From contig JAAEMD010000493.1 of NCBI GenBank assembly GCA_024225875.1, forward strand, positions 1 through 6,480: a stretch of DNA of 6,480 nucleotides. Reading direction: 5' to 3'. The notes below the pieces were generated by a model, which saw nothing but the letters and a program-made list of their open reading frames with translations, was not told the origin of the DNA and did not search any database. The translations under genes and the position numbers were made by a program. This DNA is from a bacterium (lineage in GTDB: Bacteria > Margulisbacteria > Marinamargulisbacteria > JAAEMD01). Shown in pieces: positions 1 through 6,480 of this stretch (position 1 is the stretch's first letter; the number at the start of each line of letters is the position of its first letter).

Positions 1-56
1 GACTACATTATAGCTGATATTAACTTTTACGCTCTTTTATCTAAATATTAAGTTTA

Positions 57-2756
<2,700 letters not shown>

Positions 2757-2762
2757 TTTTTT

Positions 2763-2768
2763 CTCCTT
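2763..2768 (-). promoter_or_regulatory. Shine-Dalgarno site of the Asn-rich gene
   Basis: Read on the minus strand this is AAGGAG, 6 nt before the ATG at 2756. It is a near-consensus bacterial ribosome binding site. It fixes the start codon and argues that this Dictyostelium-like low-complexity protein is encoded by a bacterium, not by a eukaryotic nuclear gene. Confidence 0.85.
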
Positions 2769-2813
2769 ATTAAAAAGCAGATCTAAAATAATTTTAATGT
2801 TTTCTAGTTAGCT

Positions 2814-2844
2814 ATAATAAAATAGACTTGTATAGCTGTTCCAA
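2814..2844 (-). promoter_or_regulatory. possible sigma70-type promoter of the Asn-rich gene
   Basis: On the minus strand TTGGAA (2844-2839, 4/6 to TTGACA) and TATTAT (2819-2814, 5/6 to TATAAT) are separated by 19 nt, which is longer than the ideal 17. A transcript starting near 2807 would have a leader of about 50 nt carrying the AAGGAG. The -35 part lies inside the left terminal repeat of the element at 2831-2949. In DNA this AT-rich such matches arise easily by chance. Confidence 0.25.
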
Positions 2845-2949
2845 AGTAAAATGTCTGATACACAAGTTTTTAAATGACTTAGTTTATGTACGTTTGTGAA
2901 ACTGCACTCAGCCATTTAAACGGACATTTCAATTTGTATCAGCTGTATA
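2831..2949. mobile_element. MITE-like element, copy 1 (decayed)
   Basis: This 119-bp segment aligns along its length with the element at 5293-5409. Both share the left end starting TATAG-TGTTCCAAAGTAAAAT, a central core with ACTGCACTCAG-CATTTAAAC, and an inverted right end. Here the right end is degenerate: read inward it is TATACAGCTGATACAAATTG, with several mismatches and indels against the left end. There is no coding capacity, so any movement would need a transposase in trans. It sits between the divergent starts of the Asn-rich gene and the 693-residue gene. The decay suggests an older insertion than copy 2. Confidence 0.8.
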
Positions 2950-2958
2950 ATAAAGCCA

Positions 2959-2984
2959 GAGAAACTGGTAATAACCAGTATCTC
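2959..2984. other. imperfect 11-bp inverted repeat (hairpin)
   Basis: GAGAAACTGGT (2959-2969) and ACCAGTATCTC (2974-2984) are complementary except for one A-A mismatch, around the loop AATA. It lies 10 bp beyond the MITE-like copy and more than 200 bp upstream of the plus-strand gene. No T-run follows on either strand, so it does not look like an intrinsic terminator. A regulator binding site or a leader hairpin is possible. Confidence 0.55.
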
Positions 2985-3070
2985 CTTAATTAACTCTAAT
3001 ATTTTTGTTAAGATCTATTTAATTATCGTTATAAACTGCAAAAAATTTCACTATACCATAAAAAAACATG

Positions 3071-3120
3071 GAGTTATAAAAATAATAAGAGTAAAGAGTT
3101 ATAAAAATAATAAGAGTAAA
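3071..3120. repeat. perfect 25-bp tandem direct repeat upstream of the plus-strand genes
   Basis: Positions 3071-3095 and 3096-3120 are identical 25-bp units beginning GAGTTATAAAAATAATAAG. They lie 91 bp before the chosen start at 3211. The two units are back to back with no mismatch, so the duplication is recent or maintained. It could be a doubled regulator site, as 25 bp is close to whole helical turns, or simple slippage in AT-rich DNA. I see no convincing -35/-10 pair near it. Confidence 0.85.
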
Positions 3121-3198
3121 ACCTGAATAATTTATCTTACAGTAAACTTTATATTAACAAAATGTTTTCAGGGCATTTAAGTTTTAATCTACTAAGAA

Positions 3199-3203
3199 AA
3201 GGA
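3199..3203 (+). promoter_or_regulatory. Shine-Dalgarno site choosing the start at 3211
   Basis: AAGGA at 3199-3203 ends one base before an ATG at 3205 but 7 nt before the in-frame ATG at 3211. The second spacing is normal for bacteria and the first is far too short. The protein therefore probably begins at the second Met (MYKIISIP), two residues shorter than the longest reading frame. Confidence 0.75.
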
Positions 3204-3210
3204 TATGAAA

Positions 3211-5292
3211 ATGTATAAAATAATTTCAATACCGTCCAGTTATACAGCCAGTTTATTAGAAAGTTTAAAACCAGGAAGTATATATATCAGTAGAACGATG
3301 ACAACAAAAATACTGCCTCAGCAAATGAAGGAAAATAATGCTGATTATTATAAAATCATTAATAAAGGAATAAGACTGGCTAAAAAAACAATAATTTATT
3401 CTAAAAAAGAAAAAACACATTATGTTGTTTTTGATCATGTTTTTAAATTCCACAAACATAAATTATATTTCGTAGCTGAAAACCTTTCCTCTAATGCCAG
3501 CAATACCGATAAAAAAAAGAAGTATAAAAACAAACCATGGAGGCTGTTAGATGAGTTGTATGACAAACAAGATATTATTACTACTTATAATCTGGATAAA
3601 TTTAATGAAAACAATTTTAATATACAGTTATCGAAAAAAGACAAGATAGAATTTTCTATTAAACAATTAAAAGAGAATAATTCATTCCTGAAACTTGTAA
3701 AAAAAACAAAGTGGCAAAAAATAAAGATAAAACGAAATATAAAGTTTGGAGTTTTCCTTGAGGCAAAATATGAAATACATCAGTTTAAAGAGATGATAAG
3801 AAATGCTTTTAATAATCATGAAAATTCAATGAAACTTATTAAAGGAATACGTACTGGGAAAAATGAGCATAATTACTGGTATGTAAATATTTTAATTATT
3901 AATATCAAGGATAAAAAAAATACCTATGATATAGGTATAGAATTTAATAATCATCCCAAAAATAAAATTAAAGTAATGATAAATAACAATTTAATGAGCA
4001 TATCGGAAGTATATGTAGCAAAAAAATTGATAAGAAAAATGCATCGTATTGTGCCACATAATATTAAATATAAGGAATGTTTAGAATGCAGTCGTATTAA
4101 CACATTTAATGAAGCATATGCCCATATTAGTATAGGACGGATATCAATCGATAATAACTTACAAAAGGCCTTGCGTTTAATTGAGGCGGACTATGCTTTG
4201 CTTAAAGAAAAAAACCAGGCTCTTTTAAAAGAGAATGAAGAACTAAAAAATCAGAACTGTATGCTTAATACTAAATTAAACATCTTTGAAAATCCAGCAT
4301 GCACTACCATAAACGACTCATTATTTGATGAAAATATAAACACAATATATAATGACGTTAATTGTGATCAGTATACAATCAATGAACAACCTTCTTTTAA
4401 TTTGGAACAAGAAATTTATAATGAAGAAAACTTGTTTGATTTATATCAAAATATATCGTGCGCTTCAACTGATGCAAAGATTTTTAGAAAGCCGAAAAAC
4501 AAAAAAGTTTTAATCAAAGTAAAAAAAACAATAACTGAAAAAAATTTTACTGAATTATTTATAAATGATTATGAAAATAAAAAATATAATTTTACTAAAA
4601 GTGTTCAATTTCTCCAATATTTAAAATATGCATTCCTTATACAATTAAAAGACAATAAAGTTATGAGCTATAAGAATGAAAGCTTGTTTATAGCAGATTG
4701 CCATTTAATTAATAATGATTGTCACAAAAGCTATCTCATCCTGACAAAAGCAGCTGATAGTAAAAATAATGATCGTAATGTTACACTTAATATAATTTCA
4801 TTTTTAAATGCATGGGGAATTATGAAAGATTATTCTATAAGTAATTATGATTTGCCAGTATCATCTAAATTTAAAGATTTCGGACAACTGGATAATTTTA
4901 AAAACTATATTAGAGTACTTGATTATAAAGATTTAGTATTTAAAAGGGCATCTGGCGGAAGAAAAAAATCTAATAAACAAACCATATCAATCGACAATGC
5001 CAGTCTTAAGCGTGTTATAAATAAAGAGCTAAAAACACAAGAGCTCATACCAGTAATTTCTGTCCACAATAAACATGAATCTCTCCAATACGTTTTCAGG
5101 TCTGTATTGATCTGTCGTTTAACTGATTTTAATATATCTCTTGGATTTTCATTTGCCAAAGGCATGAAGGAGGTGATTTATTTTACAAACAAAGATCAGA
5201 TTTTTGATCAGCACTTATTAACTGGAATGTGTAAAAGTTATCCAGGGTTAAGAAATTTTACTGATAGTCACAGTCTGCTGAAAATAATTTAG
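3211..5292 (+). CDS. orphan Lys/Asn-rich protein with central leucine-zipper coiled coil
   Basis: Product of 693 residues from the preferred start; numbering here counts from the alternative ATG at 3205. I recognise no family. The N-terminal 290 residues are Lys-rich and probably mixed alpha/beta, with a basic patch at 103-110 and one CxxC at 292-295. A striking zipper follows: L319, I326, L333, L340, L347, L354 and F361 are spaced exactly seven apart, and the other core position carries Asn at 337, 344 and 351, typical of parallel dimeric coiled coils. An acidic, Asn-rich linker (about 365-415) leads to a C-terminal domain (about 430-695) with a basic loop KRASGGRKKSNK at 580-591. There is no signal peptide or membrane helix. 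It is very likely dimeric. Its partner or substrate is unknown; an effector, a DNA-binding protein or a mobile-element protein are all possible. It was probably co-transcribed with the next gene before the element at 5293 inserted. Confidence 0.85.
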   Translation: MYKIISIPSSYTASLLESLKPGSIYISRTMTTKILPQQMKENNADYYKIINKGIRLAKKTIIYSKKEKTHYVVFDHVFKFHKHKLYFVAENLSSNASNTDKKKKYKNKPWRLLDELYDKQDIITTYNLDKFNENNFNIQLSKKDKIEFSIKQLKENNSFLKLVKKTKWQKIKIKRNIKFGVFLEAKYEIHQFKEMIRNAFNNHENSMKLIKGIRTGKNEHNYWYVNILIINIKDKKNTYDIGIEFNNHPKNKIKVMINNNLMSISEVYVAKKLIRKMHRIVPHNIKYKECLECSRINTFNEAYAHISIGRISIDNNLQKALRLIEADYALLKEKNQALLKENEELKNQNCMLNTKLNIFENPACTTINDSLFDENINTIYNDVNCDQYTINEQPSFNLEQEIYNEENLFDLYQNISCASTDAKIFRKPKNKKVLIKVKKTITEKNFTELFINDYENKKYNFTKSVQFLQYLKYAFLIQLKDNKVMSYKNESLFIADCHLINNDCHKSYLILTKAADSKNNDRNVTLNIISFLNAWGIMKDYSISNYDLPVSSKFKDFGQLDNFKNYIRVLDYKDLVFKRASGGRKKSNKQTISIDNASLKRVINKELKTQELIPVISVHNKHESLQYVFRSVLICRLTDFNISLGFSFAKGMKEVIYFTNKDQIFDQHLLTGMCKSYPGLRNFTDSHSLLKII

Positions 5293-5409
5293 TATAGTTG
5301 TTCCAAAGTAAAATATCCGACACTTAAAGTTTTCAAATGACTTCGTCTATGTACACAAGTACACTGCACTCAGGCATTTAAACTGATATTTTACTTTGGA
5401 ACAGCTATA
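5293..5409. mobile_element. MITE-like element, copy 2 (near intact, 25-bp terminal inverted repeats)
   Basis: The left end (5293-5317) and right end (5385-5409) are inverted repeats matching at 24 of 25 bases; the sequence begins TATAGTTGTTCCAAAGTA. Inner arms 5328-5339 and 5375-5384 also pair with a small bulge, and the tip TGTAC-ACAA-GTACA (5350-5363) closes a hairpin, so one strand can fold almost end to end. There is no coding capacity. Ends bounded by TA fit insertion at TA by an IS630/Tc1-mariner-type transposase; the family is inferred, since no transposase is present. The element begins at the base after the TAG of the upstream gene and ends 3 nt before the GGGAG of the downstream gene. 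Confidence 0.85.
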
Positions 5410-5412
5410 ACA

Positions 5413-5417
5413 GGGAG
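5413..5417 (+). promoter_or_regulatory. Shine-Dalgarno site of the 343-residue gene
   Basis: GGGAG lies 6 nt before the ATG at 5424 and just outside the right terminal repeat of the MITE-like element. It belongs to the host gene, so the insertion left translation initiation intact. Confidence 0.75.
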
Positions 5418-5423
5418 ATAGTA

Positions 5424-6455
5424 ATGAAGAAAATCGTGTCGACAGGAAAAGATAAAAGTTTATTATTAAGCAGTGAAAACAATTTAGATAAAGTTAAAAT
5501 AAACAGCTGTGATAATAACACAGACTCAATATTTTCAGTTAAAGATTCATATGAATATAACCTTCTCAGGTGCAGGTCGCTGGTCAGGGGTTATGTTAAA
5601 GACAAAAGCGAGGGAAATAACGATAATAAACACGTCTATGTTCCTTATGACATTATAACGGTGCTATCGACATATTTGCATTGTTCATTAGCAAATATAG
5701 CGGATGCTATGAATAACGAGTTTAAGAGCTGGTCGGATAACTTGAATAAAGCATTTTTTCCAGATCCCCAGCGTGTCAATAAAGCATTTTCTTTTAAATT
5801 TTATATTCATGATCAAAGTGTTTATGATCAAAAGCAAAAAGAATATGTGAAAAAGCAGGAAATTATTTTTGATATGCAAATCAAGAATTACAGAGATAAC
5901 TATGTGGCAGAATCTAAAAATATACCAGCTGTAGCCCAGAAACTTTACATCTGTTTAATAGAAATGTCCGAGCAAAACAGACGACATGAACTTGATCGGT
6001 ATTATTATTATGGAAAAAAGTTCCATCTGAAAACTACCAGTACTAAGGATACCCTTAAATTCAGTCTGATAGCTATGAACGCTTTAACTTTTCAACTTCA
6101 TGATCAAATTTGCAAAAGTGACTTCAAGCAGATGATTGATAGTAATATGAAAATATTCAAATCATTTCATTTTAATAAATACCTGAAAGAGGCTATAAAA
6201 TTCTATAGCTCCTATATGTCTGAAGCCCATGTAATTTCCTCTGCATCTTCTCTCGGTAACAATTACTGTATTAATTTTGAACAAAGGCTTAATAAAAACC
6301 TTGAATCTCATTATCTTTGTGATCTTAAAGTAATTGACAGCCCTGTTAAGGTTATAGAAATTACCATTTATTCTGATCAACATGTTTATTTTCAGATGGT
6401 CTTACAACAGGAAAAAAAATCTAAAAGCAGAGATAATATATATAGGGCTTGCTGA
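5424..6455 (+). CDS. orphan 343-residue protein, second gene of the probable plus-strand operon
   Basis: The start is supported by GGGAG 6 nt upstream; the stop is TGA at 6453. I recognise no family. The first 40 residues are polar and Ser/Asn/Lys-rich, likely flexible. From about residue 70 the sequence looks helical and globular, with segments such as VPYDIITVLSTYLHC (73-87), a charged helical stretch with aromatics at 126-165, RRHELDRYYYYGKKF (186-200), and a C-terminal part with probable strands (KVIEITIY, VYFQMVL). There is no signal peptide, membrane helix or obvious catalytic motif. It lacks the poly-Asn character of the divergent gene. Its closeness to the zipper protein suggests the two act together. 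The last residues (about RAC) come from sequence overlapping a GC-richer hairpin, so its 3' end could have been altered by a neighbouring insertion; this is weakly supported. Confidence 0.85.
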   Translation: MKKIVSTGKDKSLLLSSENNLDKVKINSCDNNTDSIFSVKDSYEYNLLRCRSLVRGYVKDKSEGNNDNKHVYVPYDIITVLSTYLHCSLANIADAMNNEFKSWSDNLNKAFFPDPQRVNKAFSFKFYIHDQSVYDQKQKEYVKKQEIIFDMQIKNYRDNYVAESKNIPAVAQKLYICLIEMSEQNRRHELDRYYYYGKKFHLKTTSTKDTLKFSLIAMNALTFQLHDQICKSDFKQMIDSNMKIFKSFHFNKYLKEAIKFYSSYMSEAHVISSASSLGNNYCINFEQRLNKNLESHYLCDLKVIDSPVKVIEITIYSDQHVYFQMVLQQEKKSKSRDNIYRAC

Positions 6456-6463
6456 CGCAGCCC
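6445..6463. other. GC-rich hairpin overlapping the stop codon at the window edge
   Basis: GGGCT-T-GC (6445-6452) pairs with GC-AGCCC (6457-6463) around the loop TGAC, with one bulged T, giving about 7 bp. The TGA stop of the 343-residue gene lies in the loop. An alternative stem pairs TTGCTG (6449-6454) with CAGCAA (6463-6468). No T-run follows within the window, so a standard intrinsic terminator is not supported. It could be a Rho-type or readthrough pause site, or the edge of another repeat. Confidence 0.4.
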
Positions 6464-6480
6464 AGCAAACCATGTTCACA

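Larger units (their letters stand above)
2757..3210. other. divergent intergenic region, AT-rich
   Basis: This 454-bp gap separates the starts of the Asn-rich gene (minus) and the zipper gene (plus). It contains the minus-strand Shine-Dalgarno, a possible minus promoter at 2814-2844, MITE-like copy 1, the hairpin at 2959-2984, the 25-bp tandem repeat at 3071-3120 and the plus-strand Shine-Dalgarno. I see no additional convincing reading frame or RNA gene in it. Confidence 0.7.

Noticed and set aside
3505..3540. Lys-rich patch in the zipper protein (residues 103-110) as a nuclear localisation signal
   Set aside because: The whole protein is Lys-rich from AT-biased codons, so basic clusters are expected. 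It is much less specific than the terminal bipartite motif of the Asn-rich protein.
5293..5409. Foldback structure between the plus-strand genes as an intrinsic terminator
   Set aside because: No T-run follows the stem, and a related copy with inverted ends occurs elsewhere in the window, so a mobile element explains it better.
5379..5424. Outward promoter in the right end of MITE copy 2 (CTGATA, 17 nt, TATAAC)
   Set aside because: The spacing is ideal, but the transcription start would fall near 5418, after the GGGAG ribosome site at 5413-5417, so it could not drive normal translation from 5424.

Overview
The window reads as AT-rich bacterial accessory DNA. All three genes are single uninterrupted reading frames with well-placed Shine-Dalgarno sequences (AAGGAG, AAGGA, GGGAG), and two short elements resemble bacterial MITEs. 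I recognise no housekeeping gene, tRNA or rRNA, so the species cannot be fixed. The contents (a 24% Asn protein with a eukaryote-style nuclear localisation signal at its C-terminus, Lys/Asn-rich orphan proteins, small inverted-repeat elements, low GC) would suit an intracellular symbiont or pathogen of a protist or other eukaryote. That lifestyle is an inference.

Layout: positions 57-2756 (minus strand) hold an 899-residue Asn/Gln-rich protein. It has a helical N-terminal half with a duplicated 62-residue module, long poly-Asn runs, a C-terminal third of near-identical Asn/Gln/Arg repeats, and a basic tail with a bipartite NLS pattern. Positions 2757-3210 are a divergent intergenic region holding a decayed MITE-like element (2831-2949), an imperfect hairpin (2959-2984) and a perfect 25-bp tandem duplication (3071-3120). 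Positions 3211-5292 (plus) encode a 693-residue orphan with a very regular central leucine zipper. Positions 5293-5409 are a second, nearly intact copy of the element with 25-bp terminal inverted repeats (24/25 matching). Positions 5424-6455 (plus) encode a 343-residue orphan. A small GC-richer hairpin overlaps its stop codon at the right edge.

How the parts relate: the two plus-strand genes are probably one transcription unit. Removing the element and one TA copy leaves only 16 nt between them, so it probably inserted between two tightly coupled genes. The minus-strand gene is transcribed divergently, and the left end of the decayed element lies where its promoter would be expected. The most interesting candidate is the Asn-rich protein: a possible host-nucleus-directed, prion-like, repeat-expanding bacterial protein. 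No function can be assigned to the two plus-strand proteins from sequence alone.
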